64,000 bases of DNA from assembly GCA_016710285.1 (NCBI GenBank), contig JADJXR010000001.1:3412501-3476500 (forward strand), read 5' to 3'. Shown piece by piece: positions 26,549-34,887 of this stretch. Numbering within the stretch: position 1 is the first letter of the stretch; every line of letters begins with the position of its first letter. The stretch is from Chlorobiota bacterium. GTDB lineage: Bacteria > Bacteroidota > Ignavibacteria > OLB7. A program made the position numbers and the translations under genes. The notes under the pieces were generated by a model. That model did not search any database. It was not told the origin of the DNA and saw only the letters and a program-made list of their open reading frames with translations.

Positions 26549-27682
26549 TCACCCCTGCATCACAAGCTCCGCCACTTGCTGGGCGATGCTGCTTCCCAGC
26601 GCCACCCCCATTCCGTTGCATCCAAACCCCACGGTGATCCGCTGCCCCACCCGTTGGACGATCGGCAATTTCGTGCTGCTGAATCCCATGATTCCGGCCC
26701 AGCGGTGTTCAATTTGGAATTCCTGATTGGGAAGAATCACCGTCCGGAGCAACTCTTCCAACCGGGTCTGGATGGTGTGGTTCAGTGCCGATGCGTGGGT
26801 CTCCTCCTCCTGGAACGCAAGATTCCTTCCCCCCCCAAACAGCACCCGATTCCCGAGGTTGCGGAAGTAGTAAAATCCTTCATCGAAATGGAACGCCCCG
26901 CGCAGGGTAAGCTCCGGAATTGGCGAGGTCACCAGCACCTGGCCGCGCCCGGGAACTATCGGCACATCGGGAAGAAGCGTTGGGGTGAAGGCGTTCGTGC
27001 AAACGATAAGTTCGTTGGCGGTAAGCGTTGCCGTGTGGTCGGTGCCGAACTGGCAATGGGCCGCTGCCGTTTCCGGCCCGTCGTCAACGGAAAGAACCGT
27101 GGCCCCGGTGATAATCCGCACGCCGCGTTCGGCGGCCAGCCGCATCAGCTGCGCAACCATTGCCCCGGAATGGATCTGCCCCTCGAACGGATTAAACAAC
27201 AACGCCGCCACCTTCCGCTGATTGAACCCAAACCGCGCAATCGCTGCGTCGTCGCGGCGGAAAACGCGATCCCCGAACATTGGCTCTAGCAGGGTGTTGA
27301 TTTCATCAAGGCGATCCAGCACCGGAAGCTGCTCGGGGAACAGCAGTTCGTAGCCGCCCAATGGTTCATACCGAAGGTTCGCATCCCCCACGCGCTGGCG
27401 CAGAAGTTCCAACCCTGCGCGGCGTGCATCAATCACCGCCAACGCCCCTTCCGCGCCAATCCGTTCAATGTCTGCGACGATCTCCGTCAGGCTGCCGAAG
27501 CAGGCAAACCCAGCGTTGCGGGTGCTTGCGCCGCTGCTGAACGGTCCCCGCTCCAGCACCGCGATTTCCAGTTGCGGCTTCCGTCCAGCAAGCTCGATTG
27601 CCGCCGAAAGCCCAATAATCCCGGCCCCGATAATGATTACATCAAAGCGGAGCAAGGCTTCTTGTTCCCAAATGCTGAACAT
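26549..27682 (-). CDS. FAD-dependent oxidoreductase, D-amino-acid oxidase family
   Basis: A 377-residue flavoenzyme of the DAO/glycine-oxidase superfamily. FDVIIIGAGIIGLSAAIELA at about 12-31 is the dinucleotide-binding loop and VLERGPFSSGASTRNAGFAC the adjacent FAD-binding helix. GQIHSGAMVAQLMRLAAERG and PGRGQVLVTSPIP are family motifs. FGCNGMGVALGSSIAQQVAEL closes the FAD site. The start at 27682 places about 11 residues before the first strand. It likely oxidises an amine or amino acid. It is divergent from the MscS gene 122 bases away. Confidence 0.85.
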   Translation of the reverse strand: MFSIWEQEALLRFDVIIIGAGIIGLSAAIELAGRKPQLEIAVLERGPFSSGASTRNAGFACFGSLTEIVADIERIGAEGALAVIDARRAGLELLRQRVGDANLRYEPLGGYELLFPEQLPVLDRLDEINTLLEPMFGDRVFRRDDAAIARFGFNQRKVAALLFNPFEGQIHSGAMVAQLMRLAAERGVRIITGATVLSVDDGPETAAAHCQFGTDHTATLTANELIVCTNAFTPTLLPDVPIVPGRGQVLVTSPIPELTLRGAFHFDEGFYYFRNLGNRVLFGGGRNLAFQEEETHASALNHTIQTRLEELLRTVILPNQEFQIEHRWAGIMGFSSTKLPIVQRVGQRITVGFGCNGMGVALGSSIAQQVAELVMQG

Positions 27683-27793
27683 GGTGATTGCAGGTTGATG
27701 GATAGCGATTGAAGAAGGTGCGGAGAGGTTGGAAATTAGGGCTGAAGGCCGCTGTTTCCGTGGCATCCGGCTGCGGGCAACCCCTTCATTCAT

Positions 27794-27800
27794 TATCTTG
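27794..27800 (+). promoter_or_regulatory. -7 box abutting the mscS-like start (leaderless)
   Basis: TATCTTG ends four bases before the ATG at 27805, leaving no room for a ribosome-binding leader. Confidence 0.45.
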
Positions 27801-27804
27801 CTTC

Positions 27805-28911
27805 ATGGAATTTTCTTTCGGCAATCTACAACCGATTCTTGTCCCGCTGGCCTACGTTGTTGGCGCGGCGGCGGCGGGTTTTCTCATCCATTTTGTGATG
27901 GGGACGTTTGTTCACCAGTGGGCCAAGCGGACGGCGTTTGTGTACGATGACGTTATCGTCAGCACGCTGCGGACCCCGTTGGTGATTGCCACCATCCTGC
28001 TTGGCATCTGGATGGCGATGGAGCACTCGCAGTTTTCGGCGGAGGTGATGAGGGTGGCGGCAATCGTGTTGGAGGTGCTGCTGCTTCTGCTGCTGACCGT
28101 CAGCCTGGGGGTGTTGTCGCAGCGGATTATCCGCGCCCGCGCCGATATGCAGCATAACTCGCGCGCGGCCACGGGGGTTATCCAGACGATCGTGCAGATC
28201 TGCTTGTACGCCTTTGGGTTTGCGCTGATCTTGAGCGCGTTTGGGGTGAACATCACGGCAATCCTGACCGCGCTTGGGGTGGGTGGGTTGGCGCTGGCAT
28301 TGGCGTTGCAGGACACCCTCTCGAACCTGTTCGGCGGAATCTACATCACCCTTGCCAACCAAATTCGGGTGGGGGATTATGTGGAGATTGCCAAGGAGCT
28401 GGAAGGGGTTGTCACCGACATCAACTGGCGGACAACCACCATCCGCACGCTTGATTCCACGCTGGTGATTATCCCGAACAGCAAGCTCTCGCAAGCAACC
28501 GTCACCAACCTTAGTTTGCCGGAGCGGCATTTCCGCATGGCGGTCACCGTCACGGTGGATTATTCCAGCGACCCACACTTGGTGGAACAAACGCTGATCC
28601 GGCTGATTGAGGAATCGGGGCACGAAAACCCCGACGCTGCCGAGGCCACCAGCCAGCCAGCGGGGAAGATTCGTGGCCTTCTTTGCGTGCCCCGGCCCGA
28701 GGCCAATTTCCATTCCTTTGGGGATTCCTACCTGACCATCACCTTCATGTTTTGGGTTCGCGATTACCGATTCCGAACCCCCGTGCGGAACGAGGTCATC
28801 AAGAAAACGATTTTGCGATTCCGCGAGCTTGGTATCCAAATTCCGTTCCCGCAACGGGTGGTCCGGTTTGCGCCCGGGGTGCGGTGGGAAGCGGAGCCCG
28901 AGGCTTCATAA
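27805..28911 (+). CDS. MscS-family small-conductance mechanosensitive channel
   Basis: A 368-residue membrane protein. Four hydrophobic segments occupy about 12-35, 55-75, 82-105 and 130-160. The pore-lining helix and start of the beta domain read LTALGVGGLALALALQDTLSNLFGGIYI, the MscS hallmark. A cytoplasmic beta and alpha/beta vestibule follows (VGDYVEIAKELEGVVTDINW, VIIPNSKLSQATVTNL). It opens under membrane tension on hypo-osmotic shock. The ATG at 27805 follows from the position of the -7 box; an upstream extension would be cationic and non-homologous. Confidence 0.93.
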   Translation: MEFSFGNLQPILVPLAYVVGAAAAGFLIHFVMGTFVHQWAKRTAFVYDDVIVSTLRTPLVIATILLGIWMAMEHSQFSAEVMRVAAIVLEVLLLLLLTVSLGVLSQRIIRARADMQHNSRAATGVIQTIVQICLYAFGFALILSAFGVNITAILTALGVGGLALALALQDTLSNLFGGIYITLANQIRVGDYVEIAKELEGVVTDINWRTTTIRTLDSTLVIIPNSKLSQATVTNLSLPERHFRMAVTVTVDYSSDPHLVEQTLIRLIEESGHENPDAAEATSQPAGKIRGLLCVPRPEANFHSFGDSYLTITFMFWVRDYRFRTPVRNEVIKKTILRFRELGIQIPFPQRVVRFAPGVRWEAEPEAS

Positions 28912-29015
28912 ATAAGGCAACGTATATTCCACAAACCGCTTGTTTCGGAAGCCTGCTCTGCCGTTTTTTGTGGTGCCTGTTCCTGCGCGCTTGTGCGTTC
29001 TGTCCGTTCGCTCAT

Positions 29016-29030
29016 TCTCTCTCTCTCTCT
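29016..29030 (+). repeat. (TC)7 dinucleotide tract in a 5' leader
   Basis: Fifteen bases of alternating T and C lie 22 bases before the ATG of the secreted glycoside-hydrolase-like gene. A TATATTCC box at 28923-28930 lies upstream. Tracts like this can change length by slippage. Confidence 0.7.
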
Positions 29031-29052
29031 GCTCAACAACCATTTCACAGCT

Positions 29053-32031
29053 ATGAAACGACACGGCTACCTGCTGCTACCGTTGGTGCTTCTTTGCGTC
29101 GCAACCTCCGCATTTGCCCAAGCCCTTGTTGATCCTTTTCCGTTGGTGCTTCCAACGTGGGATTCCACCGTGTCCGATTGGCTTCCGCAGCCAAGCGGGG
29201 AGGTGGCCGGGTCCCACGGGTTTGTGCGCGTTTCCGCAAACGGGCGGCTGGAGTTTTCCGACGGGACCGCCGCCCGTTTCAACGGGGTGAACATCATCGG
29301 CAGCGGCTGTTTTCCTGATAGCATCGGCGCAATCGCCACGGCACGCCGGCTTCGGAAGTTTGGGGTGAACCTTGTTCGCTTCAATTATTTCGATTACCAC
29401 AACAACACCGGGGCCTCCACCATTGCCGCGCAGAACAACCAGACCCGCAAGTTCGACAGCCTTTCCCCCACGCAAATGGCGCGGCTGGATTGGTTCCTGT
29501 ATCAACTGAAGCTGAACGGAATCTACGCCCACTTTGTGCTGAAATCGCGGCAAGCACCACGCACGAACGATGGCGTGTATGGTGCCGATTCGGTGTATGC
29601 CAGCGGGGCCTATCTCACCTTTTTCGACCCCGCATTCCAGCGATTGCAGCGGGAGTATATCGCCAAGTTTTTGGGGCATGTCAACCCACACACCACGCTG
29701 AGTTATGCCACCGACCCCAGCATCGCGCTGATTACCGTCAGCGACCTCACGTCAATTTTTGACCAATGGCTGAACGACCGCTTGAACCAGCGGAGCAACA
29801 CCATGAGCTACCACCATTCGCGCCAGCTGGACACGCTGTTCAATCGCTATCTGCTGGCGAAGTACGGCTCAACAAACGCCATAAAAAACGCATGGTTTGA
29901 AGGAAGCAAAACGGATGGGAAGAACACGATGAGCAATGGCGGTTTTGAATCCTTTACCGACAACTGGGTTCTGACCGTTGGCGAAGGTGCGCAAGGGAGC
30001 GCGGTGATTGTTCAAGGGAACGACGTTGCGCCGGGTGAGGGGACCTCTTCGATGCGGATTGTGGTGCGGCAGATCAACGGCAACGATGGGCGGTTATATC
30101 TGGAGCAAGTGGGGCTGCCAATCCACCGTGGAAAAATCTTCCGGCTCAGCTTCAAGGCAAAAACGGACACTGCGGCTGGGCGAAGAATTCGGGTGAGTAT
30201 CCAAGCCGCCGGAACCGCGCTGAACCAAAACGTTGACATCACCAACCAGTGGGCAACGTACACCTACACCTTCCGGGCTAACGGGACCGACACGGTTAGC
30301 TCGTACATCCGTTTCTACGCCGGCGGCTTCCGTGGCGATGTTTTTTTGGATGCGATCAGCTTGGTTGAAACCGGAAGAGAAGGGCTTGCCGCCGGCGAGG
30401 ACCTTTCCACGTTCACCGTTGCGCGCACCCGCTACGCAGCCGTGGGCAGCGCGGCATTGCTGCGGGCAATGGACGTCACGGCGTTCTACGATTCCCTTGC
30501 GCGAACCTACTTCAGCTCCATGCGTGATTATGTGAGGTCCCTGGGGGTGAAGGTCCCGATTACCGGAACCAACAACACGGCAGGAAGCGCCGACACGTGG
30601 ACCCAAACCGGAATGGATTTCACCAGCGAGTCGGCACAGTGGGATTATAACGGGTCGCGCCCGGGCTTCAATTACAGCGATTCCACGTGGGTGATCCGGA
30701 ACTACTCCATCCTGAATTATCGGGACCAGCGGGTGAATGAGTTCAGCCGGAACGCGATTGTTGGGAAGCCGTTTATTGTGGAAGGATACGGCCACATCTT
30801 CCCCAACAGGCATCGCCCCGAAATGATGATTTTTCTTCCGGCCTACGCCGCGCTGCACGGGTGGGACGGCATCAATTATTACCTGTACAACGACCGCAGC
30901 AGCGAAGCAACCGACCGCCGCCGGTTTATCAAAGATGACTTCAGCAGCATGATTGCCGACCCCTCGGTAATGGCCTTGATGCCGCAAGCAATGCAGATGT
31001 TCCGCAGCGGGTGGGTGGTGCCATCGCTCCGCACGCTTCGGATCCAGCACGACGTGGCGGACCTGCGAACGTGGCCATTAACCTACAGCGCGCGCGGGGC
31101 GTACCAGATTGATGGAACCTTCAATAACGTCTCGAACTTGGTGAGTAGCGTCCGGGTGGATTCCTTCAACGCAAGCCGCCATTACACGGCTGGTGATTAC
31201 TACTTCACCGTCCCGAACGACGACAACATCCAAAGCGACACGCGCCAGATCACCCTTGATATGACCAAAGGGGTGATCTCCATCAACACGCCGATGATTC
31301 AAGGGGGAAGCGGTCAGCTTGCGAACGTTTCGGCATTGCGGACCGATCAGTTGGGAATCAATTTCTTGGAAGGAGGGAAGCACGTTACCTACTTGTGGAG
31401 CTCGCTTACCAACGACACGCTTGGCGCGGCGCAACGCTCGCTTCTAACGGTGACAACACGCGCCGCAAACACCAACGCACTCTGGACCTACGGCGACTCC
31501 AGCTTCGCAAAAAATTGGGGGACAACTCCAACGATGATGGAAGGCGCAAAGATTGGGGTGAACTTCTACACCGCCGCCGACACGATCATCCTGTACCCGC
31601 TGGATTCGCTTGGCCAGCCAACCGGGAAGGCCTTGCCAGCAGCGAAAACGCCGCAAGGTGTGTGGCGCGTTATCGTGGATTTGGCGCAGGAAAAAACGCC
31701 GTGGTTTGGCGTGGAGCAGCGTTTTTCAAGCGACCCCGCAACGGGGGTGAATGAATCGGGAAGCAACGCCAGCGGAGCGATTGGGGAAGTGATGCCAAAC
31801 CCCGCCACCAACGAAGCATTGCTGCCGATTGCGATCCCCGCCGGCGGTGCACCATTGCGCGCAACGTTGTTCGATGCGGTGGGGCGTGCCGTCCGCCAGG
31901 TCGCCAATCTGGAGGCCGCCGAAGGGAACGCTCAGCTGCCGATTGACCTGTCGGGAATTCCCGCAGGAAGCTACACCCTTGTGGTGACGATCGGCGGCCA
32001 ACACGCTGCCAGGCGCGTGGTGGTGCGGTGA
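29053..32031 (+). CDS. T9SS-secreted glycoside-hydrolase-like protein with inserted carbohydrate-binding module
   Basis: A 992-residue exported protein. The signal peptide is 1-22 (LLLPLVLLCVATSAFAQ). A GH5/beta-galactosidase-like TIM barrel starts at about residue 70 (ARFNGVNIIGSG, RRLRKFGVNLVRFNYFDYHN). A CBM4/9-type jelly roll is inserted at about 293-440 (SNGGFESFTDNW to DVFLDAISLVE), then the barrel resumes (AYAALHGWDGINYYLYND). The last 80 residues are a T9SS type A sorting domain (VMPNPATNEA, IPAGSYTLVV). Where related enzymes have the acid/base Asn-Glu this protein reads ITVSDLTS (about 227), and the nucleophile region reads IVEGYGH (about 577). Activity is therefore doubtful; a glycan-binding role is possible. 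Confidence 0.75.
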   Translation: MKRHGYLLLPLVLLCVATSAFAQALVDPFPLVLPTWDSTVSDWLPQPSGEVAGSHGFVRVSANGRLEFSDGTAARFNGVNIIGSGCFPDSIGAIATARRLRKFGVNLVRFNYFDYHNNTGASTIAAQNNQTRKFDSLSPTQMARLDWFLYQLKLNGIYAHFVLKSRQAPRTNDGVYGADSVYASGAYLTFFDPAFQRLQREYIAKFLGHVNPHTTLSYATDPSIALITVSDLTSIFDQWLNDRLNQRSNTMSYHHSRQLDTLFNRYLLAKYGSTNAIKNAWFEGSKTDGKNTMSNGGFESFTDNWVLTVGEGAQGSAVIVQGNDVAPGEGTSSMRIVVRQINGNDGRLYLEQVGLPIHRGKIFRLSFKAKTDTAAGRRIRVSIQAAGTALNQNVDITNQWATYTYTFRANGTDTVSSYIRFYAGGFRGDVFLDAISLVETGREGLAAGEDLSTFTVARTRYAAVGSAALLRAMDVTAFYDSLARTYFSSMRDYVRSLGVKVPITGTNNTAGSADTWTQTGMDFTSESAQWDYNGSRPGFNYSDSTWVIRNYSILNYRDQRVNEFSRNAIVGKPFIVEGYGHIFPNRHRPEMMIFLPAYAALHGWDGINYYLYNDRSSEATDRRRFIKDDFSSMIADPSVMALMPQAMQMFRSGWVVPSLRTLRIQHDVADLRTWPLTYSARGAYQIDGTFNNVSNLVSSVRVDSFNASRHYTAGDYYFTVPNDDNIQSDTRQITLDMTKGVISINTPMIQGGSGQLANVSALRTDQLGINFLEGGKHVTYLWSSLTNDTLGAAQRSLLTVTTRAANTNALWTYGDSSFAKNWGTTPTMMEGAKIGVNFYTAADTIILYPLDSLGQPTGKALPAAKTPQGVWRVIVDLAQEKTPWFGVEQRFSSDPATGVNESGSNASGAIGEVMPNPATNEALLPIAIPAGGAPLRATLFDAVGRAVRQVANLEAAEGNAQLPIDLSGIPAGSYTLVVTIGGQHAARRVVVR

Positions 32032-32088
32032 TGGAATGGAAAGAATGGAGTATTGAAAGGAGGGGGGGGATAGAGTTCCTTCGGGCAC

Positions 32089-32751
32089 TCACACCCCCTC
32101 CATCACTCCTGCAAAATCGTTTCTTGGATTGTTGATTGCGGTGCTTACCGGGTAAGCGGTCATCGCTTCGGCGGGGTAGGGGGCAATGGCTTGCTGAAGC
32201 TCTTGCTGGCGTGCTTTGGGGTCCAGCCATACGGCCAAATCGGTGGGGTTCAGAATCACCGGCATTCGGTCGTGGATGGGGCGCATCAGTTCGTTGGGAC
32301 CGGTGGTGACCACCGCGCACGTTATCTGCTCGCTTCCATCGGAAACCATGCGGGCACTCCACAGCCCGGCCATTGCAAAAATGTTCCCCCCTTGCAGGGT
32401 GATGCGGTAGGGCTGCTTCTGGGTTCCCGTTCGCTTCCATTCGTAGAAGCCATCGGCCAGCAGTGCGCAGCGGGCGCTTCGGAACGCGCCACGGAAAAAC
32501 GGTTTTTCGGCCACCGTCTCCCCGCGTGCGTTTATCACCGGCTTCGTGTCGCTTTCCGGTTTGGCCCAGGCGGGAAGGAAACCCCACTCCATCACCATCA
32601 ATCGTGGGACCGGATCGGCCACCACGCCAAGCACCGGCTGGCTGGGCGCAATGTTGTACTGGCGCGGATGCGCAAGCTCCGGCGGGACGCTTAAGCCAAG
32701 TTCACGAAGGAACTCGGCAATGTCCTGGGTTAAGCTGAAGCGTCCGCACAT
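32089..32751 (-). CDS. SOS response-associated peptidase (YedK/HMCES family)
   Basis: A 220-residue SRAP-domain protein. These proteins attach covalently to abasic sites in single-stranded DNA through Cys2 and shield them during replication. The N-terminus reads MCGRFSL, with the catalytic Cys directly after the initiator Met, which decides the ATG at 32751. Other active-site elements are YNIAPSQPV (Asn), LLADGFYEWKR (Glu) and MRPIHDRMPVIL (His). The gene begins one base after the lexA stop, so it is co-transcribed with the SOS repressor, consistent with DNA-damage induction. Confidence 0.95.
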   Translation of the reverse strand: MCGRFSLTQDIAEFLRELGLSVPPELAHPRQYNIAPSQPVLGVVADPVPRLMVMEWGFLPAWAKPESDTKPVINARGETVAEKPFFRGAFRSARCALLADGFYEWKRTGTQKQPYRITLQGGNIFAMAGLWSARMVSDGSEQITCAVVTTGPNELMRPIHDRMPVILNPTDLAVWLDPKARQQELQQAIAPYPAEAMTAYPVSTAINNPRNDFAGVMEGV

Positions 32752-32752
32752 C

Positions 32753-33388
32753 TCAGTATCCAACTCCCCGGTGCATCATCCGGAAGGTGTCCATGTTCCG
32801 AATCAACGCCACCACACGCCCTTCAAGATGGAAATTCTCCTTGTCCTCCACCGGAATCGGGCGGTAGTTTTTGTTGGCCGGCTCCAGCACAATTTTTCCG
32901 GCGATGTCGTAGAACCGCTTTACGGTTGCTTCCTCGCCGATGCGGGCAACCACAATCTCACCGTTGCGGACCGAGTCGGCACGGCGCACCAGCAGCAGAT
33001 CCCCTTCCATAATCCCCGCCTCAATCATCGAATCCCCCTGCACCCGAAGCAGGAATGCTTCTTCCGAACCAACGAAGCTGGTGTCCAGCATCATCGTGCC
33101 GTCAATGTTCTCGGTGGCAAGCAATGGCTGGCCGGCGGCCACGGTTCCCACGATAGGAATCGGGATGGTGGGGGCAACGTCGCTAAGGCGGATGCCACGG
33201 CTGCGCCCGTCGCGGCGAAGCATCAACTTCCCTTTATTTTCAAGGGCTGCAAGGTGTTTGCGCACGGCACTTTGATGAATGCGGAAATGGTGAGCAATCT
33301 CCCGCTCGGTTGGGGGCTGCATCTGCTTCTGCATAAAATTCTCGATGAATTTCAGAACCGATGCTTGCCGTGGAGTCAATCCTTCCAT
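32753..33388 (-). CDS. lexA: SOS repressor LexA
   Basis: A 211-residue self-cleaving repressor. The winged helix-turn-helix at 1-70 reads LTPRQASVLKFIENFMQKQM, then PTEREIAHHFRIHQSAVRKH. This recognition helix differs from the Escherichia coli type, so a different operator is expected. The cleavage site is the Ala-Gly in IVGTVAAGQP at about residue 83. The catalytic serine is in VQGDSMIEAGI and the lysine in EEATVKRFYD. The gene heads a two-gene operon with the SOS-associated peptidase. A candidate operator and promoter lie just upstream. Confidence 0.95.
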   Translation of the reverse strand: MEGLTPRQASVLKFIENFMQKQMQPPTEREIAHHFRIHQSAVRKHLAALENKGKLMLRRDGRSRGIRLSDVAPTIPIPIVGTVAAGQPLLATENIDGTMMLDTSFVGSEEAFLLRVQGDSMIEAGIMEGDLLLVRRADSVRNGEIVVARIGEEATVKRFYDIAGKIVLEPANKNYRPIPVEDKENFHLEGRVVALIRNMDTFRMMHRGVGY

Positions 33389-33406
33389 GCCAGTCTGTTG
33401 ATTGAT

Positions 33407-33427
33407 GGTTATTGGTGACGGATAACC
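33407..33427 (-). promoter_or_regulatory. Candidate LexA operator (GGTTAT-N9-ATAACC)
   Basis: A perfect 6-bp inverted repeat with a 9-base spacer lies 19-39 bases before the lexA ATG, where autoregulatory operators are common. It is unlike the E. coli box, as expected from the divergent LexA helix. Confidence 0.4.
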
Positions 33428-33459
33428 CAGCGCATTGGCGGGTCATCGCTTGAACACCG

Positions 33460-33490
33460 GCAATCTACACCCTTTCTTCGGTTGAGGCAA
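33460..33490 (-). promoter_or_regulatory. lexA promoter
   Basis: On the minus strand, TTG (33490-33488), a 20-base spacer and TAGATTGC (33467-33460) fit the Bacteroidota promoter pattern. The transcript start would fall near 33455, upstream of the operator candidate. Confidence 0.45.
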
Positions 33491-33587
33491 TAGGGGGGAA
33501 GCGGAAAAGATTTTCCCGCAAAAAATTTCCCCGCAAACCAGCAAGGCCAGCGATGAATTGATGAACTTCAGTTCGCCAGTGCCGAGG

Positions 33588-33595
33588 TATATTGG
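33588..33595 (+). promoter_or_regulatory. -7 box of the beta-propeller lipoprotein gene
   Basis: TATATTGG lies 23 bases before the ATG at 33619. Confidence 0.4.
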
Positions 33596-33618
33596 CCGCC
33601 CCTCACAGCACGTTTCCC

Positions 33619-34848
33619 ATGGAATACTCACAACTCCGTCTCCAATTTTTCACGTGGTGTTTGGTTGCTTTTGCCGCATGCGGTGGCGGGGCAATCAACG
33701 ATCAATCGCTTCCGGCGAATATGTCCGGCGGCGCGGTTGCCGATGCCCGGCGCGATAACAACTACGCCCGGTTTGGCAACGGCACGCCTGCGGAAAAACT
33801 GCGGTGGACCTTCGTCCGCGGCGTGCATGGCGGGCTGCTGGTTCCGCCCCTCTATCTGGACCGCTTCCGCTACGCCCTGCTGACCGACCGCGGGGAATTG
33901 GCGATTGCCGAAGGGGACACCACGCTTCACCGATTCACCTTCCCCAACGGAGAACACCCATATCCGGCGATTGCTGCGGACTCTGCCGGGACGCTGTACG
34001 CCGTCACCACACACGGCACGCTGCACGCGGTTGGCCCCGATGGAGCTGAGCGATGGAGCAAAAATCTTCGCCAATCCGACACGAACGCCATCCTTGGCTA
34101 CAGCCAGCCGCTGGGGATGACCGATGGAGTAATTATCGGGACCTCAGCCGGCACCCTTACCCGGTTCGGCAGCGATGGAAATCCGCGTTGGAGCGTGCAG
34201 TTTGGGGCCGGGATTTCCCCGCAGATCTGCCACGTCAACGGCGCGATCGTGGTTGCCCTTAGCCACAACGATTACTCCATTTCCGACAGCCTGGCCACGC
34301 TTGATGCGGGGACCGGAGCGCGGCGTTCGGTGGTTGCGCTGGCGGGGGTGCGGGTGCTGTCGGGGCCGGCGGTGGTGGGGACCGCAACGCTGGTTGGCGC
34401 TGCCCGCCGCGCCGATGACGGAACCCGCCAGCCGTTCCTGCTTGCTGTTGCCGACGGCAAAGAAGTATGGCGGCGGCCCCTTGCGTTGCTGCCGCGAGGA
34501 ATCAGCGGAGATGAGTTTGGAAACAGCTATATCACCGGAACGGGGACCACGGCGGAGTTCACCGGAGGGGTGCTGGCATCGTTCGACGCGAAGGGAACCC
34601 AGCGTTGGGAGAAGTTTTTTGAATCGGAGCTGGGGGCGGCGGCGGCGGTCAGCGGTGGCTATCTCTATGTGGTCTCCCGCCGTGAGGGGCGGATGGGGCT
34701 GTTCACCTACACCCACACGGGGGAGTTCGCCGCCTTTGTCCCGGTGGCCAACCTTCTTGGTGTCTCCTCAAGAATCTCCATTTCCCCCATTGCCGAGCCG
34801 TTGCTGGTGGCGGTGGATACTTGCGTGGTGTTGCGGGGAGTTAATTAG
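33619..34848 (+). CDS. PQQ-like beta-propeller lipoprotein
   Basis: A 409-residue exported protein. The N-terminus (FFTWCLVAFAACGGG) looks like a lipoprotein signal, although the residue three before the cysteine (Phe) is atypical. The mature part is a repeat-built beta propeller of PQQ_2 type. Repeats end with a Trp motif: ERWSKNLRQ near 145, PRWSVQFGAG near 190, KEVWRRPLAL near 285 and QRWEKFFESE near 335. Each is preceded by phrases such as GTLYAVTTHGTL and GVLASFDAKG. No enzyme residues stand out, so it is probably a scaffold or binding protein. The ATG at 33619 is chosen for the signal sequence and its -7 box. Confidence 0.7.
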   Translation: MEYSQLRLQFFTWCLVAFAACGGGAINDQSLPANMSGGAVADARRDNNYARFGNGTPAEKLRWTFVRGVHGGLLVPPLYLDRFRYALLTDRGELAIAEGDTTLHRFTFPNGEHPYPAIAADSAGTLYAVTTHGTLHAVGPDGAERWSKNLRQSDTNAILGYSQPLGMTDGVIIGTSAGTLTRFGSDGNPRWSVQFGAGISPQICHVNGAIVVALSHNDYSISDSLATLDAGTGARRSVVALAGVRVLSGPAVVGTATLVGAARRADDGTRQPFLLAVADGKEVWRRPLALLPRGISGDEFGNSYITGTGTTAEFTGGVLASFDAKGTQRWEKFFESELGAAAAVSGGYLYVVSRREGRMGLFTYTHTGEFAAFVPVANLLGVSSRISISPIAEPLLVAVDTCVVLRGVN

Positions 34849-34869
34849 AGGTGGAAAGGCAATGAATCC

Positions 34870-34877
34870 TATATTTG
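34870..34877 (+). promoter_or_regulatory. -7 box (perfect TAnnTTTG)
   Basis: TATATTTG lies ten bases before the ATG at 34888. Confidence 0.45.
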
Positions 34878-34887
34878 CCACCCCGCT

